Assembly (NCBI GenBank): GCA_030592655.1 | Contig: JAUVIQ010000028.1 | Location: 1-18,709 of the forward strand | DNA from: Planctomycetales bacterium | GTDB lineage: Bacteria > Planctomycetota > Phycisphaerae > SM23-33 | Length of the DNA stretch: 18,709 bases | Reading direction: 5' to 3' | Part shown: positions 7,756 to 15,272 of the stretch, one piece after another | Layout of the letters: each line of letters begins with the position of its first letter | How positions within the stretch are numbered: the stretch's first letter is position 1 | Translations under genes and position numbers: made by a program | Notes under the pieces: generated by a model | Told to the model about the DNA's origin: nothing | The model's database searches: none | What the model saw: the letters and a program-made list of their open reading frames with translations, nothing else

Positions 7756-9186
7756 GTGCGTAACTTGCAGTACATTTGCTTCGTGCTTCTAATAGCGACG
7801 GTCGCAGGCTGCATTCCCAGCCAGTCGCTGACCGAGGGCGAGATCGACCGTTACTGGTATCTTCAGGCCGATGCCTGGGGTCAGGCCAAACGCCAGACGT
7901 TCGAACTCGCCGGCAGACAACTGCCTTCGCGTTGGCTTTTGCGCCAGGAGCCCAGCCTTATCTGGTCCACCGTCAGCATCGTCCGGGCGATTGACAAATT
8001 AAAAGAAGGAAGCGAGGAATTCGACGCCGCCGTCAGCCCCGCGCACGCCTCAATGATGTTGACTGTTCTGTCCGACCTGCGCACCACGATTGAAGACCTT
8101 CGCGAGATCGCAGACCCGGAAACCCGCAAAACGCCGGGAAAATGGGCTTCGGCTGTCGCCGAGGTACTTGTCTCGGTTGAAAAAATCTCCCGAGCCGCTG
8201 CTTCCGAAGATGAACGGGCCGATGAAAAGAAGCCGGGCGATCCGCTTGGCTGGTCCGCCGGCCCGATGATTCAGATGTTGACGGCCTACCTGAACGAACG
8301 CTCCAAGGGTAATCTGCTGGCCGGTATGGAACCGGATCAGGTCGGTCAACTTAGAGAAGTTCTGGCTCAGATGGTTCTGCGGGTCAGTTTCGCCGCCGCC
8401 GGTAAGCAGGACCCTCCCGCATTGCGCGAAACGGTTACAAAAATGATGCGCGAAGCCAAACGTCCGGAGACCCTCGAAAAGAGCCTCACCAAAACGCTGC
8501 TCAAAGAGGCAGAGCAGGCCCCGCCGGCCAAGTCCGGAAGTCAACTAAAGGGGCTTTTGAGCGGGGCATTCGCCATAGCACCACGGATGCTCGAAGTGCT
8601 GGAGATGTTCATCAGACAATGGGACCGTGTGGATTCGATGCTGATCGAGTTCCGCTATGGCAACAAGGACCAGCCGATCGTTTCAGTTACATTGAAGGTT
8701 AAACCGGGCCGCCAGTTGCGACTGGCAAACCTGCACTTCATGCAGCCGGCGATCGTGTTTCGAGGCGGGACAAGAATTACCGTCCAGCCGACCGAAGCCC
8801 ACACCGAAGAGACCGTCGTCCTGTTCAAACCGTTGGAAGGAGGCAGGGTCGAGGTGAAGTTCGAGGGCATTCTATACGGGTTGGTGAGGCTGCTGGCTCT
8901 GCCGGTGGATGACGCCGCCCTGCGAGAGGTCCGTGTTCTGTCCGCATCAGGTCCGGCAGGACGTCTCACCGGCGTAACCATCCTGATGGACGCCACAGGC
9001 AGCCGGAAAGACCCTCGCCGAATCATGACGTTCCAGGATGTTCGAACCACACGGATATTGCGAACCGCGTTTGATATCCGGAAATTGCCCCAAAAGACTG
9101 AGCAGATATTCAACTATATTACGCCAAGCCGCCGCTACACCTACCGCCGCACCAAGACGTCCAATTCGCTGAAAGGGCCGAGGTGA
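7756..9186 (+). CDS. Orphan lipoprotein, function unknown
   Basis: A 476-residue product from a GTG start. Residues 1-19 form a textbook lipoprotein signal (hydrophobic YICFVLLIATVAGC, Cys19). I do not recognise the family. Residues about 25-290 are predicted mostly helical, with Glu/Arg-rich amphipathic stretches (DLRTTIEDLREIADPE, TLEKSLTKTLLKEAEQA). Residues about 300-476 become beta-rich (FRYGNKDQPIVSVTLKVKPG, RITVQPTEAHTEETVVLFKP). The tail is basic and Tyr-rich. There are no catalytic motifs I can name. It follows the HAD lipoprotein after 43 bases on the same strand, which suggests co-transcription and a shared envelope role. The extended reading frame back to 7513 overlaps the HAD gene in another frame and is not believed. 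Confidence 0.72.
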   Translation: MRNLQYICFVLLIATVAGCIPSQSLTEGEIDRYWYLQADAWGQAKRQTFELAGRQLPSRWLLRQEPSLIWSTVSIVRAIDKLKEGSEEFDAAVSPAHASMMLTVLSDLRTTIEDLREIADPETRKTPGKWASAVAEVLVSVEKISRAAASEDERADEKKPGDPLGWSAGPMIQMLTAYLNERSKGNLLAGMEPDQVGQLREVLAQMVLRVSFAAAGKQDPPALRETVTKMMREAKRPETLEKSLTKTLLKEAEQAPPAKSGSQLKGLLSGAFAIAPRMLEVLEMFIRQWDRVDSMLIEFRYGNKDQPIVSVTLKVKPGRQLRLANLHFMQPAIVFRGGTRITVQPTEAHTEETVVLFKPLEGGRVEVKFEGILYGLVRLLALPVDDAALREVRVLSASGPAGRLTGVTILMDATGSRKDPRRIMTFQDVRTTRILRTAFDIRKLPQKTEQIFNYITPSRRYTYRRTKTSNSLKGPR

Positions 9187-9335
9187 ACCGCCTCTGCAAC
9201 GAAAACGACCGCCGCGATGGACGGGTCGCGTGTGTAAATGCACCAGGCACGGTCATTCCTAAATCTATGAAGTAATAAACTGTGGATACAGGTGTTTGAG
9301 TTTGATTCTGGTATTCTGCGTACAGGAGAACGTCT
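9187..9335 (+). other. 149-base intergenic gap, nothing firm recognised
   Basis: This gap separates the orphan lipoprotein from the FMN-binding protein gene. It is more AT-rich than its surroundings from about 9258. There is a TATTCT hexamer at 9312-9317, but no -35 box at proper spacing, so I do not call a promoter. AGGAGA at about 9323-9328 is a strong ribosome binding site for the ATG at 9336. No hairpin or repeat was seen. Confidence 0.5.
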
Positions 9336-9740
9336 ATGATTTTGCAGGAAGTGAAGGATTTGTTTGGTGGCGGCAGGATTGTCTGGATGGCAACGGCGGA
9401 TGAGGCCGGCGTTCCCAACGTCGCGCCGATGCTCATGTACTGGTGGGTCGGCGAGGACACGATGGTTATCGGCGACTTATTCATGAAGGCAACGAAGGCG
9501 AACGTCGAGGCGACGGGAAAGGTTTGCCTGGGCGTCATTGATGAAGCAGGCGAGAAGTCGTATAAAATAAAAGGCGCCGCCAGTTACGTGACTCAAGGCG
9601 AGATGTACGATTTCGCGCAGGCGGAACTGACAAAGAAAAAACCGGACAAGAAGTTCAAGGGCGTCGTAGTTTTTACGGTCCAAAGCGCCTACGACCTTAC
9701 CCGTGGTCAAAACGCCGGATCGCTCATCGCAGGCGAGTGA
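9336..9740 (+). CDS. Pyridoxamine 5'-phosphate oxidase-like FMN-binding split-barrel protein
   Basis: A 134-residue cytoplasmic protein with the fold signature of the PNPOx-like flavin-binding split barrel. An opening helix is followed by the strand pattern RIVWMATADEAGVPNVAPM (residues about 14-32), a strand GEDTMVIGDLFMKATKANVE (39-58), and later strands with YKIKGAASYVTQGEM and GVVVFTVQSAYDLT. Members of this broad family bind FMN, F420 or haem and often act as oxidoreductases or general stress proteins. The specific substrate cannot be told from sequence. The ATG follows AGGAGA with 7 bases of spacing. The next gene begins 20 bases after its stop, so the two are probably co-transcribed although their products act in different compartments. 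Confidence 0.85.
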   Translation: MILQEVKDLFGGGRIVWMATADEAGVPNVAPMLMYWWVGEDTMVIGDLFMKATKANVEATGKVCLGVIDEAGEKSYKIKGAASYVTQGEMYDFAQAELTKKKPDKKFKGVVVFTVQSAYDLTRGQNAGSLIAGE

Positions 9741-9747
9741 ACCTTAA

Positions 9748-9752
9748 AAGGA
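9748..9752 (+). promoter_or_regulatory. Ribosome binding site selecting the 9761 start
   Basis: AAGGA lies 8 bases upstream of ATG 9761. An in-frame GTG at 9737 overlaps the previous stop but would put eight extra residues, four of them basic or polar, in front of the signal peptide and has no good Shine-Dalgarno sequence. ATG 9761 is preferred. Confidence 0.6.
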
Positions 9753-9760
9753 ATCGACTT

Positions 9761-12220
9761 ATGAAACATATCGGAGCGATTGGATTGTGTCTTTTTCTGA
9801 TCGCCGGGCTTGCTTCGGCGGAACCGGCTGGGAAAATCACCTGCAAGGGTAAAGTTGTCGATGAGGCCGGCAAGCCCATCGCCGGCGCTTCGGTCAGGCT
9901 GTACGACATAGAGGTTTCCATGCACCCCGACTATAAACTCGTCCTTGCCGGTGAGGCGACCACGAAATCCGACGGCGTCTTCTCATTCACACGCAAGAGT
10001 GCCGGTTTCGGTCAGATGGCCGGGAGAATCGGGGTAATTGTCGCTCACAAGACCAGCCTGGCCCTGGACGGCGCCAATTGGATGTCCAAGGACAATATGG
10101 AGGTTACTCTCAAACTGGGCAAACCGTCAAAATTTGCCGGCATGGTCGTTGATGAAACCGGCAAACCCATTCCGGGCGCACAGGTTTGTACATTTCTGAT
10201 ACTGCCTGACCCCACTAAGGAACAGCCTCGTTACATCCTGGGGCTTGACCCACTGGACTGGTTAATCGCCACCACTGACAAGAAGGGCCGATTCGCGTTT
10301 GAGAATATCCCGGCCAGGTCCACGGCGGAGTTTATTGCCTCGGCTCCTGGGCGCGCGAGGATATTTACACTTCCGGACCGACCAACCGGTCCGCTTGGAC
10401 AGTTCTCACCGGGTAAAACCGACATCAGGATCGTCCTGCCACGCGAGGCCGTCATCGAGGGCGCCGTCATCGACAAGAAAACCGGAAAACCAGTCGGCGG
10501 AGTGAAAGTATTCGCCCAGGGTGCGAGGTCTCCTTCGGACTTTGGGGGTACGCCGTGCGTTTCGGGTAAAGACGGTCGATTCCGCATCCCGGCATTGCGA
10601 GCGGACAGCTACAAGGTGAAAATTACTCCACCGGAAAAAGGCCTGGCCAAATGGGTCGCCAAGCCCGTTTCTGTCGTTACTGAAGCCGGCAAGACCAAAA
10701 CCGGCGTGAAAATCGAACTTGCCAAAGGCGGCGTAATCGAGGTGCTTGTTACAGACAAGACCACCGGCAAACCGGTGGAAGGCGCCCACGTGGGGATTCA
10801 GCCTGTTAAGGGTGAGGGTTATTCTCACGGCAGAACGGATAAGGACGGAATCGCTCGTATTCTTCTCATACCGGGCGAGTATCGCGTACAACACGTTTCC
10901 AAACACAGGGAATATGGCACCACCAAGGTGGATAAGGCCGTTACAGTTGTTGAAGGAAAAACCGAGAAACTGACCGTTCAACTAGGCCCTGTGCCCAAAA
11001 TCACCGGCGTGGTGAAAGACCAGGCCGGTAAGCCCGTTGCAGGCGCGAAGGTGCGGCTCTTGCCCGTCGGGCATGAAGATAATGTTACCGATGAGAACGG
11101 CCATTTTAAAGCCATCTGGCAAATTCATGGTTGGTCGCCTGACACGTTTTATCTGATTGCCAGGCACGAGGGGTGTAACCTGGCGGCGGCTGTCGAAATT
11201 GAAAAAGTCGCCGGTAAAATCGATGTCAAACTTCAACCCGCGGCGACAATTACCGGGCTGGTGGTGGACCCGGACGGAAAGCCGATTACCGGCGCACGTA
11301 TCAATGTCAATTTGCAAGTTTCCGACTGGGGTTCGCCCATCGGCAAGAGCGTGAAAACCAACGCCAAAGGGCGATATAAAGCCAATGCCCTTCCGCCCGG
11401 ATATAAGTACACCATTCATGCGAGTAGGGCAGGTTACGGCGATGATAGCGTTACGGTCGAGTTGGATGAGGTGGGCAAAGCCCCCATGAAAGCTGAGAAC
11501 ATAGTCCTTGCCGTGGCGAATCTTTCCATTTCCGGCACGGTGGTGGATGAAAGCGGCAAGCCCGTTGCCGGAGCCATCATTTATCTTTATGGCAATGGAC
11601 AGCCGCACCGCCAGGGTACGACGGATGCAGCCGGTAAATTCACAATTAAGAAAATCTGCAAGGGCAAGGTTCACTTGCACGCAAGCACCAGAGGACCAAA
11701 TTCCCTGAGCGGCGACACACAGACCGACGCCGGCGCTACTGATGTTAAGTTGGTCTTGAGAAAGCAACGCGGCCGAGCCAGGCCCGCTGTACCGACGTTG
11801 CTCCTCGGCAAGCCACTGCCGAAACTTAAGGAATTCGGTATCGAACTGCCCGACGACGCGACCAAGGGAAAAGCGATCCTGGTCTGCTTCTGGGACATGC
11901 AGCAGAGGCCGAGCCGACGGGCGATTCGAATCCTGGCCGCCAAGGGCAAGGAACTGGCGAAAAAAGGCGTTGTCGTCCTGCCAGTCCACGCCTCGGCCAT
12001 GGAGGCCGAAAAACTCAAGGCGTGGCTGGAAAAGAATAAGGTCCCGTTCCCCGCCGGCTGCGTCCCGGTCGGCGAGAAAAAGACCCGCGAGATTCTGCTC
12101 AAATGGGGCGTCGGTGGCCTGCCGTGGCTGATCCTCACCGACGACAAACACATAGTCCGCACCGAAGGATTTCAAGTAACCGAACTCGGCGCGAAAATGA
12201 AAGAAATCCTTGCAAAGTAA
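9761..12220 (+). CDS. Secreted protein: seven carboxypeptidase-regulatory-like repeats plus redox-dead thioredoxin-like domain
   Basis: An 819-residue protein with a type I signal peptide ending in LASA (cleavage predicted after residue 20). Seven repeats share the core G-x-V-x-D-x-x-GKP-[IV]-x-GA-x-V. They start near residues 26, 124, 231, 324, 413, 496 and 588, with spacing of about 83-107. This matches carboxypeptidase regulatory-like (transthyretin-like, seven-strand beta-sandwich) domains. Residues about 680-819 fit an AhpC/TlpA-type thioredoxin fold: LLGKPLPKL opening, strand KAILVCFWD, helix, and the conserved cis-Pro region GGLPWLILTD (785-794). Where TlpA proteins have WCxxC, this one reads WDMQQRPSRR (711-720), so both redox cysteines are gone. 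The protein probably works outside the cytoplasm as a beta-rich scaffold or binding protein, not a reductase. Such architectures are common in planctomycetes. Domain call firm, ligand unknown. Confidence 0.85.
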   Translation: MKHIGAIGLCLFLIAGLASAEPAGKITCKGKVVDEAGKPIAGASVRLYDIEVSMHPDYKLVLAGEATTKSDGVFSFTRKSAGFGQMAGRIGVIVAHKTSLALDGANWMSKDNMEVTLKLGKPSKFAGMVVDETGKPIPGAQVCTFLILPDPTKEQPRYILGLDPLDWLIATTDKKGRFAFENIPARSTAEFIASAPGRARIFTLPDRPTGPLGQFSPGKTDIRIVLPREAVIEGAVIDKKTGKPVGGVKVFAQGARSPSDFGGTPCVSGKDGRFRIPALRADSYKVKITPPEKGLAKWVAKPVSVVTEAGKTKTGVKIELAKGGVIEVLVTDKTTGKPVEGAHVGIQPVKGEGYSHGRTDKDGIARILLIPGEYRVQHVSKHREYGTTKVDKAVTVVEGKTEKLTVQLGPVPKITGVVKDQAGKPVAGAKVRLLPVGHEDNVTDENGHFKAIWQIHGWSPDTFYLIARHEGCNLAAAVEIEKVAGKIDVKLQPAATITGLVVDPDGKPITGARINVNLQVSDWGSPIGKSVKTNAKGRYKANALPPGYKYTIHASRAGYGDDSVTVELDEVGKAPMKAENIVLAVANLSISGTVVDESGKPVAGAIIYLYGNGQPHRQGTTDAAGKFTIKKICKGKVHLHASTRGPNSLSGDTQTDAGATDVKLVLRKQRGRARPAVPTLLLGKPLPKLKEFGIELPDDATKGKAILVCFWDMQQRPSRRAIRILAAKGKELAKKGVVVLPVHASAMEAEKLKAWLEKNKVPFPAGCVPVGEKKTREILLKWGVGGLPWLILTDDKHIVRTEGFQVTELGAKMKEILAK

Positions 12221-12271
12221 GGTATAATACCGCGTACGAAAAGTAAATGCGCTCGGTATAGGGATCGCCTT

Positions 12272-12349
12272 ACTAGCCGCGACCGGCAGGAAGCGGGTTT
12301 CTTTGCCAACGGGCGCTAAAAAACCCGCTTCCTGCCGGTCGCGGCTAGT
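12272..12349. repeat. Perfect 29-bp inverted repeat (REP/MITE-like or bidirectional terminator)
   Basis: Arms 12272-12300 and 12321-12349 are exact reverse complements over 29 bases, with a 20-base loop (12301-12320). The arm begins ACTAGCCGCGACCGG and ends AAGCGGGTTT, is strongly GC-rich, and would form a very stable hairpin on either strand. It sits between the seven-repeat protein gene and the ABC/sel unit, so it could end transcription from the left. There is no clean run of six or more T after either arm, so a classical intrinsic terminator is not certain. The perfect symmetry also fits a dispersed palindromic element. No other copy occurs in the window. Confidence 0.8.
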
Positions 12350-12403
12350 TTATCTCTTGGCAGCGCATTAATTAATTGCCGGTGGTATAACCTGCCTCTC
12401 TGC

Positions 12404-12426
12404 AAGCCCCCGGCCCAGAGGGGCTT
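12404..12426 (+). promoter_or_regulatory. Small hairpin next to the ribosome binding site of the ABC/sel unit
   Basis: AAGCCCC (12404-12410) and GGGGCTT (12420-12426) form a 7-bp stem with a 9-base loop, ending 4 bases before the GAGGAG ribosome binding site (12431-12436) of the binding-protein gene. A TATAAC hexamer lies upstream at 12386-12391, with TTGGCA at 12357-12362; the 23-base spacing is too long for a standard sigma70 promoter. The hairpin may affect translation or mRNA stability. No known riboswitch was recognised. Confidence 0.35.
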
Positions 12427-12441
12427 ACAAGAGGAGAAAAA

Positions 12442-13602
12442 ATGACGCGTACACTCTGGGTTCCCTTACTCATCTCCGCATCGCTGCTGGGGTGCAGCAA
12501 GTCAGAGGCGCCATCGAAAAAACCCTCCGACAAACCCGTAACGCTAAAGGTCGGGCACGTCGGGCACGATCATCACCTCGCGCTATATCTGGCGGCCTTG
12601 GAAGGCGAACGCTTCAAAAAGGAATTCGGGATATACCTCAAAGAAATCAAGTCGCGCGAGGTGTACGATCTGGTCGAGGGCGATAAGGTTCTCGCCAGGC
12701 TTAGGTTCCTTAAAGTCGGCGGCGGAGCGAGAATGCCGGCGGCAATGAGCCGTGGCGAGATCGACATAGGTCTGGGCGGCGTGGCGGCAGTGGCGAAATT
12801 CGCAGATCGGGGCAAGCCGTTCAAGATTATCAGCCCGCTCCAGACCGACGGCGACATGCTGGTGATGAAGAAAGACTCGCCGGTGGAGGACTGGAATTCC
12901 TTCGTCGCCGCGGCCAGGTCCGGTTCCAAACCGCTGAAGATCGGATACAAGGCCCCGGTTGCCGTGGCGAAACTCGTCTTCGTCGGAGCACTGAAAGCGG
13001 AAAACCTGCCATTCAGTTACGATGCCTCCGATCGCAAAGCACGGATTATCCTTATCAACATGATGAGCGAGAAAAGCCCGCTGCCGCTGCTGGCGAGCGG
13101 AAGCATCGACGGATTCGTGATGAATCAACCGGCGGTCGCCGTTGCGGTCCATAAGAAACTCGGGAAAGTGGTGGCCGAACTACGCGACCTGCCGCCGAAG
13201 GGAAAATGGGTCAATCATCCCTGCTGCTGCGTCAGCGCGACGACTGAAACGCTCGAGAAGCATCCGGAGATTGTCAAGGCGTTCCTGAAGATCATCCACC
13301 TTTCAACCGGTGTAATCAATCGGGACCAGGCCCTTGCCATCGACTGTGCGAGCAGGTGGACGAAGAATCCGCGAGAAGTCGAGGCCGATTCCATCCCCAC
13401 GATCCACTACATCACCGACCCGACCGACAGTTGGCTCGGCGGGATGAAAACCTGGGTCGGCCTGATGCAGGAGGTCGGCGCTTTCAAGGGCAGGTACTCC
13501 CGGATCTCGGCGGACGAATTCGTCGAGGACGTCTGCGACCTGAAACTATGCCGGCAGGCCGCCGAGGAAATACGGGGCAAGGGATTGCTGAATCCAAAAT
13601 GA
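12442..13602 (+). CDS. NitT/TauT-type ABC transporter substrate-binding lipoprotein
   Basis: A 386-residue binding protein with a lipobox SLLGC (Cys18) and a Lys/Pro-rich linker. The fold pattern is that of NMT1/ThiY/SsuA-like periplasmic binding proteins: GHVGHDHHLALYLAALEGER near residues 38-57, the phrase RGEIDIGLGGVAAVAKFADR (104-123) for the ligand cleft, and SIDGFVMNQPAVAVAV (221-236) in the second lobe. Two features stand out: the His-rich GHVGHDHH (38-45) and HPCCCVSA with Cys261-263, both possible metal or soft-ligand contacts. The Cys-rich phrase may be a trait of a subfamily. A strong GAGGAG lies 5 bases before ATG. The stop overlaps the permease start (ATGA). Members of the superfamily carry nitrate, sulfonates, thiamine precursors or cyanate; the substrate here is unknown. 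A selenium- or sulfur-containing ligand is conceivable from the selAB linkage but unproven. Confidence 0.85.
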   Translation: MTRTLWVPLLISASLLGCSKSEAPSKKPSDKPVTLKVGHVGHDHHLALYLAALEGERFKKEFGIYLKEIKSREVYDLVEGDKVLARLRFLKVGGGARMPAAMSRGEIDIGLGGVAAVAKFADRGKPFKIISPLQTDGDMLVMKKDSPVEDWNSFVAAARSGSKPLKIGYKAPVAVAKLVFVGALKAENLPFSYDASDRKARIILINMMSEKSPLPLLASGSIDGFVMNQPAVAVAVHKKLGKVVAELRDLPPKGKWVNHPCCCVSATTETLEKHPEIVKAFLKIIHLSTGVINRDQALAIDCASRWTKNPREVEADSIPTIHYITDPTDSWLGGMKTWVGLMQEVGAFKGRYSRISADEFVEDVCDLKLCRQAAEEIRGKGLLNPK

Positions 13603-14438
13603 AATCGAATCGCCTGATAAGAAAGATTCTGCTCGGCGCAATCGTGCCGGTGGTGATTCTGCTGGTATGGCATTTCGCCTCTATCGGCAGCGTCGTGGTT
13701 CCTTCGATCTCGTCGGTCGTTGAGGTGCTGGCCCATCCCTTCAGCGAGCCGGAGGGTCTGGATTCGACGCCGCTGGCGTTCGGGGCGGCGGTTAGTATTC
13801 TTCGTGTATTATGTGGGTTCATCCTGGCGGCGTTGAGCGGGGTTCTGATCGGGCTTTTCATCGGTCGATGCAAACTGGCGATGGAGACGCTCTCGCCCGT
13901 CATGTCCGCAGCGATGGCCGTCAGTCCGATAGCGTGGATTCCCGTAACCATCATAGTCTTCGGTCTGTCCAGTCCGGCCACCGCGATCTACGGCGACCGT
14001 GCCTGGGAGCACGGCCTGCTCGACCAACTCCGCTTTGCGATTGTCGCGGTAATCTGGATGGGCGCGTTCTTTCCGATAGCCTTGAACACCGCCGCAGGCG
14101 CCGCCGGTGTTCGGGCGGGACACCTGGAAACCGCCAAAGTCCTTGGCGCGACTCGCCGTCAGATTCTCACGAAGATAGTCCTTCCAAGCGCCGCACCGGC
14201 GATCCTGACGGGATTGCGCATCGGCGCGGGAATTGCCTGGCGCGTTATCATCGCAGCCGAGATATTTCCCGGCACGCGAGGCGGGCTTGGATATATGATA
14301 GCAACCGCTCATGAGACTGCCTCTTACGAGTACGCATTCGCCGGAATCATCGTCATCGCCGCAATCGGCCTGAGCCTCGACGGCCTGCTGCGTATGGCGT
14401 TGGTCCGCGTGAGCCGATGGCAGCCGAGGGAAAGATAG
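13599..14438 (+). CDS. ABC transporter permease, NitT/TauT (SsuC-like) type
   Basis: A 279-residue inner-membrane protein with about six hydrophobic segments (roughly residues 10-29, 65-90, 103-123, 145-163, 198-221, 246-268). The cytoplasmic EAA loop that docks on the ATPase is at residues 176-205 (HLETAKVLGATRRQILTKIV, followed by LPSAAPAILTG). There is a polar stretch of about 20 residues between the third and fourth segments (SSPATAIYGDRAWEHGLLDQ) that I take as a subfamily insertion. The start ATG at 13599 overlaps the stop of the binding-protein gene, and the reading frame upstream of it runs inside that gene, so longer starts are rejected. It is followed by the ATPase one base after the stop. 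It forms the channel of the transporter. Confidence 0.9.
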   Translation: MKSNRLIRKILLGAIVPVVILLVWHFASIGSVVVPSISSVVEVLAHPFSEPEGLDSTPLAFGAAVSILRVLCGFILAALSGVLIGLFIGRCKLAMETLSPVMSAAMAVSPIAWIPVTIIVFGLSSPATAIYGDRAWEHGLLDQLRFAIVAVIWMGAFFPIALNTAAGAAGVRAGHLETAKVLGATRRQILTKIVLPSAAPAILTGLRIGAGIAWRVIIAAEIFPGTRGGLGYMIATAHETASYEYAFAGIIVIAAIGLSLDGLLRMALVRVSRWQPRER

Positions 14439-14439
14439 G

Positions 14440-15222
14440 ATGGAGCCGAAACGCCAGGTAATCCGATTCGAGAACGCCGGCAAGTGTTTCAGCACTCCGG
14501 CCAGGCCCGAAGTCTGGGCAGTCCGCGATTTCAACCTGACCTGCCTGGAAGGCGAACTGACGTGCGTGCTGGGCCCGTCCGGCTGCGGCAAGACTACGCT
14601 GCTTCGCCTGGCCGCCGGTCTGGAAATGCCCACAATGGGCAAGGTCTGCGTGAACGGCTCGGCCGTTACCAATCCGCCTGAAAACATCGGCGTGGTCAGT
14701 CAGGAAGGCGACCTGCTTCCGTGGCGACGGGTGCTGGGTAACGTGGCGCTGGGACTGGAAATCCGCGGATTGGACCGGCAGGAACGAACCGAAAGGGCAA
14801 AAAAAGCAATCAACCGCGTCGGCCTGCCGTCAGAAGTTGTGCAGAGTTTCCCTCACGAACTGTCCGGCGGGATGCGACGGCGTGTCGCCCTGGCAAGGGC
14901 CGTCTGCACAAACCCGCGAATCCTCCTGATGGACGAGCCGTTCTCCAGCCTCGATGAACTAACTCGTCACCGCCTCCAGGCAGAACTGCTTCAACTGTGG
15001 TTGTCCGACAGGCAGACGGTGCTGTTCGTTACCCACAGCCTCGAAGAAGCGGTATTTCTGGCTGATCGAATCCTCGTGATGACCTTCGGGCGGACCGTGG
15101 CCGAATTCCGTCTGGACCTAGATCGCCCGCGCGACCGCCTGGGCGACGAATTCATCAAGGTGCTTCTGGAAGTCCGCCGAGCACTGACCGAACATGAAAA
15201 CGCAGCCGCGGATGTGTCATGA
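14440..15222 (+). CDS. ABC transporter ATPase, NitT/TauT (SsuB/TauB-like) type
   Basis: A 260-residue nucleotide-binding subunit with every motif in place: Walker A GPSGCGKTT (45-53), Q-loop Gln88 in SQEGDLLPW, signature LSGGM (141-145), Walker B ILLMDEP (161-167) with catalytic Glu166, D-loop around SSLDELTR, and H-loop His199 (FVTHSLEEA). The QEGDLLPW and LSGGMRRR phrases are those of the nitrate/sulfonate/taurine transporter class. It powers the transporter encoded by the two preceding genes and starts one base after the permease stop. A 50-base gap then leads to selA on the same strand. Confidence 0.93.
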   Translation: MEPKRQVIRFENAGKCFSTPARPEVWAVRDFNLTCLEGELTCVLGPSGCGKTTLLRLAAGLEMPTMGKVCVNGSAVTNPPENIGVVSQEGDLLPWRRVLGNVALGLEIRGLDRQERTERAKKAINRVGLPSEVVQSFPHELSGGMRRRVALARAVCTNPRILLMDEPFSSLDELTRHRLQAELLQLWLSDRQTVLFVTHSLEEAVFLADRILVMTFGRTVAEFRLDLDRPRDRLGDEFIKVLLEVRRALTEHENAAADVS

Positions 15223-15262
15223 AGCGAGGCCATCTGTTATCATGAAAGAAAGTCCGGTTTGT

Positions 15263-15267
15263 GGAGA
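15263..15267 (+). promoter_or_regulatory. Ribosome binding site selecting the 15273 start of selA
   Basis: GGAGA is 5 bases upstream of ATG 15273. The in-frame GTG at 15261 overlaps this site and has no Shine-Dalgarno sequence of its own. The product starting at 15273 (MASAEKRELLRKLPSVNDLL) aligns naturally with the short N-terminus of known SelA proteins. Confidence 0.6.
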
Positions 15268-15272
15268 AATCG

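Noticed and set aside
9737..9760. GTG start at 9737 for the seven-repeat protein
   Set aside because: It overlaps the previous stop and adds a basic leader before the signal peptide, while ATG 9761 has AAGGA at ideal spacing.
10982..12175. 397-codon minus-strand open frame opposite the seven-repeat gene
   Set aside because: It has no recognisable motifs, and its composition is the complement of the Lys/Gly/Val-rich real protein.
12223..12228. TATAAT hexamer just after the seven-repeat gene stop
   Set aside because: It sits in a small palindrome and the nearest -35-like TTGCAA is only 7 bases away, so promoter spacing fails.
13356..13598. Upstream extension of the permease frame
   Set aside because: It lies inside the binding-protein gene in another frame and is rich in Arg, Asp and Gly with no membrane character; the real start overlaps the preceding stop.
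15223..15272. selC (tRNA-Sec) gene in the gap before selA
   Set aside because: The gap is about 50 bases, far too short for a tRNA of about 95 bases, and no cloverleaf is visible there or in the other gaps.
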